Part shown: piece after piece, positions 8,056 through 15,925 of the stretch
Position numbering within the stretch: position 1 is the first letter of the stretch
Layout: each line of letters begins with the position of its first letter
Source of the DNA: an uncultured Bacteroidales bacterium
GTDB lineage: Bacteria > Bacteroidota > Bacteroidia > Bacteroidales > Paludibacteraceae
NCBI GenBank assembly: GCA_946059305.1
Contig: CAMGMU010000016.1
Location: forward strand, 1-34,336
Reading direction: 5' to 3'
DNA length: 34,336 nt
The notes under the pieces: generated by a model
Database searches by the model: none
Told to the model about the DNA's origin: nothing
Seen by the model: the letters and a program-made list of their open reading frames with translations, nothing else
Position numbers and translations under genes: made by a program

Positions 8056-9098
8056 AAAAAATCATAGGTATTTTTAGAGGTTTCCCGGGTCTGGGTCGTA
8101 TCGTATCCGGAGTGACGCTTCTGGAAACTCTACGAGACGAATACAATTGCGAGGTACAGCCTATATCGTATTTGCAAGGAGTAGAGTATCTTATGCAACA
8201 TGGGTTCTCGAATGATTTTGCTCCTTCATCGACGGATCTGTGCTCAATTGGTATATTGCCTACTGGGCATTTTGGTGCCGAGATTCATCAAAGAATTGCT
8301 GACTTTTGCCCCGATATGATTATTATTGACGGTGAACCACTTATGTTGCAGTCAATAAAAATTTCTCATCCGGGTACAAAAGTTGTTACCCTATTGAATC
8401 CTGCCGATGTGGTTAATCCTTCGAACAACCTGTACGCGATGGACTTCTTCAATGGAATCTACTCGCTTGCTGACTTAGCAATTGTACATGGTTTGAAGTC
8501 TATACAAAAACCTACCATATATGGTAATTTTGTATGTACAAATACAATTCTTCGCAATGAGATACTAACTATCTCTAATACTCCGTCTGCCAATGTGTAT
8601 TGCATTTTGGGTGGTGGTACCGAGAATTGTTCATCTTCTTTTGAAGACACTACTTTGCATGTCGCATTTTCAACGATAGCATTAGCCCAAAATTATCCTC
8701 ATTATACATTCCATATTCTTTGCGCTGGTGGTAAAATTGCTAACATGCTGCTATTGTCTTTCTTGCCGGAGAATGTCGTTATTCATCAGGAACTTGTAGA
8801 ACCTCAACGCTACTATTCGGATGCAGCTATCGTAATAACCCGGGCAGGTCGTAATACGTTGAGTGAATTGGCATATTTGAACTTGCCTGCGATAGTGTTT
8901 GTTTCTGGGGATGAGTACCGCATAGAGGAACAGAAAGCTAATCTTGATTCTTTGGCTTCATCCCTTTTATTGCCGGCTTCAACTGATGAGGACTTACAGA
9001 CTTCGTTTGCTCGTCTTTTTTCAGCGACAGGCAATAATCATTTTGAACCAGGAAATAGAGTTGCAATGGAATATCTTAATTCTTTACTTTTCGAGTAA
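8052..9098 (+). CDS. GT-B glycosyltransferase, MurG/GT28-like
   Basis: This 348-residue protein begins with MKKIIGIFRGFPGLGR, a glycine-rich GT-B start. Its C-terminal domain contains YCILGGGTENCSSSF, LCAGGKIANM and IVITRAGRNTLSELAYLNLPAIV, the nucleotide-sugar-binding signature of GT28 enzymes such as MurG and related diglyceride or UDP-sugar transferases. Members move GlcNAc or other hexoses from UDP-sugars to a lipid or other acceptor. The gene overlaps its predecessor by ATGA and ends 7 bp before the metallophosphoesterase. It would be the second transferase in the pathway; the epimerase at the end of the operon could supply its donor. The acceptor is unknown. Confidence 0.75.
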   Translation: MKKIIGIFRGFPGLGRIVSGVTLLETLRDEYNCEVQPISYLQGVEYLMQHGFSNDFAPSSTDLCSIGILPTGHFGAEIHQRIADFCPDMIIIDGEPLMLQSIKISHPGTKVVTLLNPADVVNPSNNLYAMDFFNGIYSLADLAIVHGLKSIQKPTIYGNFVCTNTILRNEILTISNTPSANVYCILGGGTENCSSSFEDTTLHVAFSTIALAQNYPHYTFHILCAGGKIANMLLLSFLPENVVIHQELVEPQRYYSDAAIVITRAGRNTLSELAYLNLPAIVFVSGDEYRIEEQKANLDSLASSLLLPASTDEDLQTSFARLFSATGNNHFEPGNRVAMEYLNSLLFE

Positions 9099-9105
9099 GT
9101 GCTTT

Positions 9106-9831
9106 ATGAAAATAGCAATATTATCTGACTTACATGTTACTCACGATGGGCACCCTATATGGGGCGTTGATACTCGACTCAATTTATTTAAGGCTATCGA
9201 GCATCTTCGCTCGATTGAAGAATTGTCTGCTATTTTCATTTTGGGCGATCTTGCTGATGATGGTCTGTTGGCCACCTACAAGTTTGTTGATGAGGTGTTT
9301 AGAAATTTAGGTGTCCCTACATACTATTGTAAAGGGAATCATGATAGCGACGCGATCTATTCTTGCTCCTTCTGCCAATCTCATGAAGTAGTTAATATTG
9401 ATGACTGGAGATTTCTGTTTCTTGATACAACTATTCCTGATGCCGACTGTCCAGGGAAGAACTGTTCACGAGGAAGGGCCGACATAGAAACCATTGCTAA
9501 TATTCAGAATACCCATAGTAAAAGAGTTTGTGTACTATCTCACCATCCCTCTCTTGAAGTAGGCTCATGGCTTGATAGGCGGATTATTGAGAATAAATTT
9601 CAGCTTCGTGATTACTTTTCCGAAAATAAAGACATTATATTACACATAGCAGGGCATATACATTTCTATTCTGACCAGTTCGAAAGGGGAGTTCGATATA
9701 TTACCGCTCCATCTGTTGGATTTGCGTTGAGTCCGAATATGCCTCAATTTACACTGGCTATGGGGGAAGATGGATTCCTACTATTTGACTCTTCTTCATA
9801 TAATGCGGAAATAAAATTGTACAGAATATGA
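9106..9831 (+). CDS. Calcineurin-like metallophosphoesterase
   Basis: From ATG 9106 the protein has 241 residues; the listed start at 8944 lies inside the previous gene and is rejected. It shows the five metal-binding blocks of the superfamily in order: ILSDLHV, FILGDLADDG, KGNHD, LSHHPS and AGHIH. The arrangement resembles CpdA-type cyclic-nucleotide phosphodiesterases and other class III enzymes that hydrolyse phosphomonoesters, phosphodiesters or pyrophosphates with two metal ions. In this operon a phosphatase or nucleotide-sugar pyrophosphatase role is more likely than cAMP turnover, but that is inference from context. Its stop overlaps the epimerase start by ATGA. Confidence 0.8.
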   Translation: MKIAILSDLHVTHDGHPIWGVDTRLNLFKAIEHLRSIEELSAIFILGDLADDGLLATYKFVDEVFRNLGVPTYYCKGNHDSDAIYSCSFCQSHEVVNIDDWRFLFLDTTIPDADCPGKNCSRGRADIETIANIQNTHSKRVCVLSHHPSLEVGSWLDRRIIENKFQLRDYFSENKDIILHIAGHIHFYSDQFERGVRYITAPSVGFALSPNMPQFTLAMGEDGFLLFDSSSYNAEIKLYRI

Positions 9832-10823
9832 CAATACAAAAAAAGAAAATATTAGTTACTGGGGGTGCAGGCTTTATAGGCTCAAACTTATGTGAGCATT
9901 TAATCGATCAAGGTTACTATGTACGTTGTCTGGATAATTTCTCCACAGGGCATATTAGAAATATCCAAAATCTAATTGATAATTTTCCTGACCAATTTGA
10001 ATTGATTGAAGGTGATATTCGCAATTATGAGACTTGCCTGAAGGCAACAAAGGATATAGATATCATCCTTCATGAAGCAGCATTGGGTAGTATACCTCGA
10101 AGCATAAATGATCCTATTACGACAAATGATGTAAATGTAAATGGATTCTTGAATATGTTGGTGTCTGCACGAGACTCCGGAGTCAAAAGGTTTATCTTTG
10201 CGACAAGCAGCTCCGTGTATGGTGATAGCCAGGTGCTACCCAAGTCAGAGGATAATATAGGACATCCCTTATCTCCTTACGCTCTTACTAAGTATGTGGA
10301 TGAGCTTTATGCGGAGGTATTCGCTAAACTTTATGGTATTGAATATATTGGTCTTCGATATTTTAATGTGTTTGGCAGAAATCAAGACCCAAATAGTGTG
10401 TATGCCGCCGTCATCCCTCTGTTTATTAAGCAGTACATCGCACATAAACAACCTGTCATCAATGGCGATGGTCAGCATTCGAGAGACTTTACTTATATTG
10501 ACAATGTTGTCCAAATGAATATGTTGGCCATTGAAACTCAATCTCCTGATGCAATAAATAGAATCTATAATACAGCAGCTTCTGAGAGAACATCAGTTAA
10601 TGATTTGAGTATAATGATTAAGGAAGCATTGTCAAACTTTGATGCCTCGATAGCTGACATAGAACCAGTTCATGGTTCAGATCGGCCAGGAGATATTCCC
10701 CACTCGTATGCAAGTATTGAACTTGCGCGAGAATATCTGGGCTATTCGCCATATATATCTTTCAAAGAAGGTCTAAGAAAGACAGTTGAATGGTATTGGA
10801 GTATATCGAAAAATATACTCTAA
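9828..10823 (+). CDS. UDP-N-acetylhexosamine 4-epimerase, WbpP-like (SDR family)
   Basis: The 331-residue protein is an extended short-chain dehydrogenase. The NAD-binding VTGGAGFIGSNL is at residues 10-21, followed by DNFSTGH, the EGDIRN loop, EAALGSIPRSI, the catalytic SSSVYGDS with Y-x3-K (YALTK), and LRYFNVFGRNQDP. The LGSIPRSINDP segment is characteristic of WbpP-type UDP-GlcNAc(/GlcNAcA) C4 epimerases rather than plain GalE, so UDP-GlcNAc to UDP-GalNAc interconversion is the best guess. It is last in the operon and would feed the two glycosyltransferases upstream. No strong terminator follows it, and the next gene starts 13 bp later, so read-through into the XseA-like gene is possible. 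Confidence 0.85.
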   Translation: MTIQKKKILVTGGAGFIGSNLCEHLIDQGYYVRCLDNFSTGHIRNIQNLIDNFPDQFELIEGDIRNYETCLKATKDIDIILHEAALGSIPRSINDPITTNDVNVNGFLNMLVSARDSGVKRFIFATSSSVYGDSQVLPKSEDNIGHPLSPYALTKYVDELYAEVFAKLYGIEYIGLRYFNVFGRNQDPNSVYAAVIPLFIKQYIAHKQPVINGDGQHSRDFTYIDNVVQMNMLAIETQSPDAINRIYNTAASERTSVNDLSIMIKEALSNFDASIADIEPVHGSDRPGDIPHSYASIELAREYLGYSPYISFKEGLRKTVEWYWSISKNIL

Positions 10824-10836
10824 AAACAATTATCCT

Positions 10837-12297
10837 ATGAATGATTTAACCATATATCCCACCGACCAGCCGTTAGTACAGTTTCTAACTCCGTCTGAAT
10901 TACTCGGAATGTTCACCTCCTATTTGTCCCAACAGGAGGCGAACCGACAGGTTATATTCTTGAAGGGCATATACCTTAAAAACCCTAAGCATAATCCCCA
11001 ATGGCAATCCCGTTATGATGTGCTTCGCGATGAGTCCAACCAAACGGAGATAACTCTTCAAATACCTCTTCGTCTTGCCGATAATTTGAAGGACGGAAGT
11101 CTTGTCACTGTATGTGGTGTTCTGGGCCGTCGTGTGCAAATCAATAGCCAAATCCAGATTATGCTCGTTATAAGTCGTATTGAGGTGGTGCAAGACCAGG
11201 CTATTGATGAGGACGAAATGCGCCGTATCGAACTTCGCCGCATTAAAGCATCTGCTGGATTTCGGAATGTAGATACTATTTTGGAGAATTGTTTGTATAA
11301 CGATCAGCGGCCACGTATTGCACTAATCTTTGCTCAAGGCTCCATCACCGATTCCGACTTCAAAGCCGGTGTGGAGGCCGCTCGCGCCAGCATAGATTTT
11401 GATGAGTACCGTGCAACTTTCTCACGCACTGACGAACTAATCAAGGTACTTGATGAGATCGACACTGATTCTTACGAAGCTGTGGCTATCGTGCGTGGTG
11501 GCGGTGCAGGTTTAGAGGTGCTCGATGCAATGCCTTTATTGGAGCGTATCGTGAAACTCAACACTCCACTTATTGCTGCTGTTGGTCACCCCGACGAGAA
11601 GATTTTCTTTAAGCTGTTGGTGGATAAAGAGGTAGCTGTTCCGAATGATCTTGGTCACTATTTCAAAAATATGGTGGAGTCCGTTACTGAACAGAAAACA
11701 CGTTCGCGTGCCCAACTGACAGAGAAAATCAAGAAGCAGTTCCAAGAACAGCTCGAAGCCGGACAAAAACAGAACAAAGAGTTACAGGAGAAACTCACGG
11801 CTCTTACCAAGACGCAGGAGGAATCCACCAAGAAACAGGCTGAGGTTGCTAAATTGCATGATGAGCAAGTAAAGGCTGCTCACAAGCAAAACGAGGAACT
11901 TCAGAAGCAACTCAAAACGATTACTGAGGAGCAGTCCAAGAAGCAGGCTGAGATGGTGAAACTGCATGAGGAACAGGTTAAGGCAGCTAATAAGCAGAAC
12001 GAAGAACTTCAAAAGCAGTTGATGACCATCTCTGAGCAGAATGAGCAGCAAACGAAGAAGTTCAACGAGAGTCTCAAAGCTATCCAAGAGACGAATGGTA
12101 ACCTGCAAAAGTCTATAGAAAAGGCTAACGCTCAAAGCCAAGAATCCCTGAAGCAATTGAACCAGTCTAAAGACCAGGTTCTCGAACTCCAGCGCAAATT
12201 GGATGCCGCTCAAAAACCATCTTCTAATACAGCGCTCTACGCTTGCATTGGAGTAATCGTTATTTTACTTATTATTATTTTCGCCTTGCTTGCTTAA
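10837..12297 (+). CDS. Exonuclease VII large subunit-like protein with coiled coil and C-terminal membrane anchor
   Basis: Starting at ATG 10837 (the track start 10786 overlaps the epimerase), the protein has 486 residues. Residues about 35-125 resemble the OB-fold of XseA (VIFLKGIYL, LRDESNQTEITLQIPLRL, VTVCGVLGRRV). Residues about 170-290 resemble the XseA catalytic domain: PRIALIFAQGSITDSDF, EAVAIVRGGGAGLEVLDA, and PLIAAVGHPDEKIFFKLLVDKEV, close to the 'RGGG..' and 'AVGHE.D..' motifs. A long charged Gln/Glu/Lys coiled coil follows to about residue 460, then a single hydrophobic segment ACIGVIVILLIIIFALLA at the extreme C-terminus. Canonical XseA is soluble and works with XseB, which is not seen here. 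A tail-anchored version is unusual and suggests DNA processing or sensing at the membrane. Nuclease activity is not established. Confidence 0.7.
   Translation: MNDLTIYPTDQPLVQFLTPSELLGMFTSYLSQQEANRQVIFLKGIYLKNPKHNPQWQSRYDVLRDESNQTEITLQIPLRLADNLKDGSLVTVCGVLGRRVQINSQIQIMLVISRIEVVQDQAIDEDEMRRIELRRIKASAGFRNVDTILENCLYNDQRPRIALIFAQGSITDSDFKAGVEAARASIDFDEYRATFSRTDELIKVLDEIDTDSYEAVAIVRGGGAGLEVLDAMPLLERIVKLNTPLIAAVGHPDEKIFFKLLVDKEVAVPNDLGHYFKNMVESVTEQKTRSRAQLTEKIKKQFQEQLEAGQKQNKELQEKLTALTKTQEESTKKQAEVAKLHDEQVKAAHKQNEELQKQLKTITEEQSKKQAEMVKLHEEQVKAANKQNEELQKQLMTISEQNEQQTKKFNESLKAIQETNGNLQKSIEKANAQSQESLKQLNQSKDQVLELQRKLDAAQKPSSNTALYACIGVIVILLIIIFALLA
11830..12045 (+). repeat. Two tandem 108-bp units encoding the coiled coil
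   Basis: Within the XseA-like gene a 36-residue unit beginning KKQAE..KLH.EQVKAA occurs twice in tandem with high protein identity (K-Q-N-E-E-L-Q-K-Q-L conserved in both) and clear but diverged DNA identity. A weaker, shorter copy precedes it. Repeat number could vary between strains and so set the coiled-coil length. Confidence 0.7.
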
Positions 12298-12354
12298 TTC
12301 CCAATGGAATTTTAGTAATATGTATGGTTATTATCTAAAGTTATAAACATCTTT

Positions 12355-12702
12355 ATGAATATAGAATCAGTACTCAGTCATGACCAATTGGTCGACATCT
12401 ATGTTGAAGCATGGAATACATTAAATTCCGATTTATTAAAACCAGTGTTGGACAACAATTTTAGGTATGGATCTATGTGGGTTTTGTCTGATCTTGTTGG
12501 TAAACAAGCCTATTTGGATTACATTAAGGGTAAGTTTGAAGCAATCAAATCTTCTCACAGCATAGTAAAGGCTCAAAAAGGCATATCCCCTCAGACTGGT
12601 CTTTCGCGTGTTGAATTGCTTCAAGATGGACATAGAGGTGCCAAGATTGACGTAAAGTCTGATAATGGTGTGATGACCTCTGCGTATATGCATGATCTTT
12701 AA
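12355..12702 (+). CDS. NTF2/SnoaL-like small protein
   Basis: The 115-residue protein begins with a helix pair (LVDIYVEAWNTLNSDLLKPVLDNNFRYGSMWV) and continues with GKQAYLDYIKGKFEAI, the pattern of the NTF2/SnoaL cone fold ('Y..A....D...L...L...v.y.s......G...i..yl...f'). These domains bind small ligands or act as dimerisation or lyase/isomerase scaffolds; a specific role cannot be inferred. It lies 57 bp after the XseA-like gene and 9 bp before the DnaB-like gene. The latter spacing suggests co-transcription with the DnaB-like gene. Confidence 0.6.
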   Translation: MNIESVLSHDQLVDIYVEAWNTLNSDLLKPVLDNNFRYGSMWVLSDLVGKQAYLDYIKGKFEAIKSSHSIVKAQKGISPQTGLSRVELLQDGHRGAKIDVKSDNGVMTSAYMHDL

Positions 12703-12711
12703 AGCGGTAAA

Positions 12712-13623
12712 ATGATGAATAATATTCATTCTTTGTTTGTACAGCATTGGCATAATTCGCATGCTAATCGCAAAGTGGAAGCACCATCAGGTATGCCATG
12801 GCTATGTTCACAGATAGATCTTGGGCTGAACGTTATTGCCTCTCGTCCAGGTATGGGTTCTACAACTATGGCTGTATCTTTGGCGTCGGAGTTGGCATTA
12901 GCAGGGAAGAGAGTGTTGTACATGGCTTTCCCCAGCCAAGGAGCGGACAAAATTTTTGTTCGCCAATTTGGCCTTCATATGAATATCCCATGGGAATGTC
13001 AACTACCATCTGAGAATAAATTATGGGAGCAAAATCTACCCTTATTGGAAAATATCAAGTTATTTTACAATCAATTACTCTATTGTTGTTCTGACTATAT
13101 TGAAATTCGGGAGAAACTTAGAAATTGTGTTAGAGAACAACATTTAGACTATATCTTTATTGACTGCATTCAAGAAATCACTATAGATAAAGAGTTATAT
13201 AAAATTAGCGTCGTTGACTATATCTGTTCTGAACTTCGGGCTCTGTCATACGAATTAAATGTCCCAATTGTAGCTACTTCTCAATTAAACCGAAATCCCG
13301 AACATCGTTGTGGAGTTGAGGGCAAGATCCCCCAATTAGGAGACTTTAAAGGTGGAAATGTAGATCAATATGCTCGATTAGTGTATTTCCCATTTCGTCC
13401 TGAGTATTATCGTGTAACTTGTGATTATGACGGTAAATCATTGAAGGATATTGTGAATGTGGTTGTGGAAAAGAATGATGATGGGAATGTCGGTGAAGTT
13501 AGGCTAAAATATGACCGTGAGCACTTGCGATTCAGCTCGGATAAATCATTTGCTGAATTTGTAGATGGGGTGAAATTTTCTAAATCAGCCCCTCTCCCTC
13601 ATACGGTGGATATGCCCTTTTAA
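12712..13623 (+). CDS. DnaB-type RecA-fold ATPase domain protein with altered Walker A
   Basis: The 303-residue protein matches only the C-terminal motor domain of the replicative helicase DnaB. Seen in order are GLNVIASRPGMGSTTMA (Walker A position), RVLYMAFPS, YIFIDCIQEI (Walker B), VPIVATSQLNRNPEHR (motif H3 with the sensor Gln), and LGDFKGG..DQYARLVYFPFRPEYY, matching DnaB's L-S-D-L-R-E-S-G-x-I-E-Q-D-A-D block. The N-terminal primase-interaction domain is absent. The Walker A lysine of the family's [S/G]-M-G-K-T is serine here (GMGST), so ATP hydrolysis is doubtful and the protein may be a nucleotide sensor or a structural or dominant partner. It might be a remnant, but the frame is intact and the other motifs are well kept. 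Confidence 0.75.
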   Translation: MMNNIHSLFVQHWHNSHANRKVEAPSGMPWLCSQIDLGLNVIASRPGMGSTTMAVSLASELALAGKRVLYMAFPSQGADKIFVRQFGLHMNIPWECQLPSENKLWEQNLPLLENIKLFYNQLLYCCSDYIEIREKLRNCVREQHLDYIFIDCIQEITIDKELYKISVVDYICSELRALSYELNVPIVATSQLNRNPEHRCGVEGKIPQLGDFKGGNVDQYARLVYFPFRPEYYRVTCDYDGKSLKDIVNVVVEKNDDGNVGEVRLKYDREHLRFSSDKSFAEFVDGVKFSKSAPLPHTVDMPF

Positions 13624-13723
13624 TTGAGGTAATATTGAGACTGAAGAATAATATGGTCACTATTATAAACAATTCTCAGACCCTTAAATATCACGTGAAA
13701 TTACTGCCGAACTTTTTAAGTAA

Positions 13724-15151
13724 ATGTTGTCGATGGAAGAACTTAAACATAGGGTAGAGCTGCTGAATCGCCTTTGTGATTTAGCAAAAGGAAATTTCTC
13801 CAAGTCTGACTACTTGGAAGCACAAATTCTTTTGGCAGGTCTTAATGAAATTCAAAGGGATAAAGTAATAGCCTATTACGAGGAGCGTCAATGGGATAAT
13901 TGTTACTTTGTTAAAAGGGTTATGGATATGCAATTGCCCGAAGTTGATTATTCGAAGAAGGTCGACATCAATACGCCAGTTGTTGATCTATTGGATAATT
14001 TTCAAAATCGAAAGAGCAAGAAGGTGGTTATATCTCGGCATGAGCTGCTTCGTCGATATGACTATCTGGACTCTACTGACCAATTGACTTTTCGGTTAGC
14101 TCTTTTGAATAGTCCGTCTATGGCAGACAATATTCAAGGTTGTAAATATGCCATGGAAAGGTGGTCTGGCGAAGAACTCCCTCTTGTTGAACAAGTTTGG
14201 CATAAGGCTTACACCGATAAAAAATATGACCTATGGTATTGGTCCGGTCGTTTATTGCTTCGCCATGCATCTACTGAGTTCCTTTTGGAATACCAGTATG
14301 GCCTTACTCATCTCCGTTCCGAGGTTGTAAGTGCCTTGTACTATTACCTTTCATTACGCCTTTGTAAAGAGCCCTCTTTCTCTTTAAATAAGGAAAAACT
14401 GCGTATAGGCGATTATTATCGCATTTTATTTCAGGCTGACATGCTGTTCAATGAATGTGAATGGTTGGAAGACTTTTTCCGTGCTGTAGCCGAAATCTAT
14501 ATCTTTAGTGCGCATCATTTCGAGCGGCGTAATGTTTTATCTGCTGAGATTACCCCCGAGGTAGCTCGTAAATATACAAAGGCTGATGAATTTGTTCCGG
14601 AGGCATTTCGCTTTAGAGACCAACCCCGAAATAAAGTATCTCTTTCTATGATTCCGACCATCCGTCGTCTACTTCTATATGGTTCTGTTATGGGATGTGA
14701 GCGAATAGGCTATGTTTTGGACTATTTGCACGATGCTGAGGAGCATATGATAGAAGAGGCAAAAGTGTGCTCAGGTCCTGACTTTTATTATTGGCCGAGT
14801 AGTTGGTCTAGGGAACAATGGCTTTATGTTAAAAGTAAGATAGTTATACCTTGTGTGGAACCTTTGAAGACTTGTTGCCCTGAACGTTTTAAATACTGTT
14901 TTGACGAGAGTATCAAAGAATATGAGGAGTGGCTTGCGCCCTATGTTGAACTGGCCGAACTTGGTGGCTACACTGATGTAGAACCTGTTTATAGAGATGG
15001 AGAGTCTTATGACGTGGTTCCACCTATTAATGATTTTGATTGGGACACGGCTTTTGGTACATTTCCTTCTAAACTTGATAAATCTCCAGAATTTCAGCAA
15101 CTCAAAGATTCTCTTGGTTTAGAGCCTGATTATATTGATGCACCATTTTAA
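13724..15151 (+). CDS. Uncharacterised 475-residue protein
   Basis: I do not recognise a family. The protein has no signal peptide or membrane segment. It is rich in aromatic residues and mostly helical in appearance, with several helices ending in W/Y-rich turns (WYWSGRLLLRHAS, DFYYWPSSWSREQW), and an acidic C-terminus. A Y-Y-L-S-L-R region and repeated L-L-R blocks hint at helical-repeat architecture, but no regular period is obvious. It follows the DnaB-like gene by 100 bp and ends about 11 bp before a good intrinsic terminator, so it is the last gene of that unit. The A/T-rich composition matches its upstream neighbours and not the phage module downstream. Confidence 0.7.
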   Translation: MLSMEELKHRVELLNRLCDLAKGNFSKSDYLEAQILLAGLNEIQRDKVIAYYEERQWDNCYFVKRVMDMQLPEVDYSKKVDINTPVVDLLDNFQNRKSKKVVISRHELLRRYDYLDSTDQLTFRLALLNSPSMADNIQGCKYAMERWSGEELPLVEQVWHKAYTDKKYDLWYWSGRLLLRHASTEFLLEYQYGLTHLRSEVVSALYYYLSLRLCKEPSFSLNKEKLRIGDYYRILFQADMLFNECEWLEDFFRAVAEIYIFSAHHFERRNVLSAEITPEVARKYTKADEFVPEAFRFRDQPRNKVSLSMIPTIRRLLLYGSVMGCERIGYVLDYLHDAEEHMIEEAKVCSGPDFYYWPSSWSREQWLYVKSKIVIPCVEPLKTCCPERFKYCFDESIKEYEEWLAPYVELAELGGYTDVEPVYRDGESYDVVPPINDFDWDTAFGTFPSKLDKSPEFQQLKDSLGLEPDYIDAPF

Positions 15152-15162
15152 ACAAATTTTTT

Positions 15163-15193
15163 AGCCCTGACTAACGTTGGGGCTTTCTTTTTA
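15163..15193 (+). terminator. Intrinsic terminator ending region 3
   Basis: An AGCCC/GGGCT stem (15163-15167 with 15180-15184) is followed by TTCTTTTT. It is positioned directly after the 475-aa gene and before the phage-like part. Confidence 0.7.
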
Positions 15194-15710
15194 CCCTCTG
15201 CCTTGGCAGACCGCAGTTGCCACTTGTTTCCATCACCGCCACGGCGTGCGCCATCTGGACATCGGTGGAATCCATTGCCTCCGTCCATGTCATACTTGTA
15301 GAGATAACCTCACTCCTTTGGTGACTCGTGCCCGTGGCACTCCCGGAACATGGAGCTCCGTCCTCATGCTTTGGCTGCTTGGCCGTCATCCTTAACGGCT
15401 GTACCTATAGCCGTTCTCTTATCTTGCCGCTTTCTATCCCTATACTTGCTCGGGCTCCTAATCTTGGGAGTCCGGGCTTGCTTCGCGTAGAGTAGGGCTC
15501 GCCTCTCCCCTCCTCTTCCTGTCGAACGCAGGCGCAGCAGCTGTTACTACCGCTCGTTCTGCGTACTTCTGCCGTCGGTACTGAAGCAGTTGTTTCTATT
15601 CTCGGTCTTGCTCTGGTTGTTTCCTGATTCAGCCATAGCAACTCGCTATAGTCATTCGTTACTTTTGTGGCATGTTCTTTTGGTTATACACATTGTTCCT
15701 GAGATTTTGA
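15191..15710. other. 520-bp block without a convincing gene; purine-rich on the minus strand
   Basis: No + strand ORF here looks coding. The + strand is strongly C/T-rich, so the minus strand is purine-rich like a transcribed strand. The minus strand has open frames of 72 aa (15171-15389, MTAKQPKHEDGAP start), 78 aa (15405-15641, TTG start) and 29 aa (15547-15636, MAESGNNQS start), none of which I recognise. Strong hairpins occur, for example AACGGCT/AGCCGTT at 15394-15415 and CGGGCTCC/GGAGTCCG at 15451-15474. A leftward promoter in the adjacent repeat could transcribe this block. It may be a structured RNA, a set of small genes or decayed sequence. Confidence 0.4.
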
Positions 15711-15718
15711 TGTTCCTT

Positions 15719-15880
15719 TTAGCAATGCAAAGTTAGTTGGTTTACGCTGTATGGCAAGGCTATACAAGTGGCTGGCAAAAATCTTCCTTCCGGACGTGCC
15801 GGAAGAGTATTGTTTGCCGCCATCCTTGCTTTTGACATCGTCGGTCACCCCGCTGCGCTAACTGATAAAGCATTGTAAAA
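15719..15880 (+). repeat. Dispersed repeat, copy 1 (MITE-like or regulatory)
   Basis: The stretch starts TTAGCAATGCAAAGTTAGTT and ends CTAACTGATAAAGCATTGTA. The ends are imperfect inverted repeats of each other (outward-reading CTAACT..GCATTG). A second copy at 23677-23852 shares both ends nearly exactly, plus internal blocks GTATGGCAAGGC, ATCTTCCTT and GGTCACCCCGCT. The interior is diverged in sequence and length (about 162 against 176 bp). Each copy precedes an anti-restriction-type gene. It contains no + strand ORF. Confidence 0.75.
15728..15758 (-). promoter_or_regulatory. Leftward promoter inside repeat copy 1
   Basis: On the minus strand CTTG, exactly 19 nt, then TAACTTTG matches the Bacteroidetes -33/-7 layout (TTTG-N19-TAnnTTTG). 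The same arrangement with the same spacing is kept in copy 2. It points toward the gene-poor 15.2-15.7 kb block. Confidence 0.5.
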
Positions 15881-15925
15881 GAAACAAATCTCAAACAAAT
15901 GTATAATTCCAAAAACATCAGAAGT

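Noticed and set aside
11782-12213. 143-aa Leu-rich minus-strand ORF
   Set aside because: It is the antisense shadow of the Gln/Glu/Lys coiled coil of the XseA-like gene.
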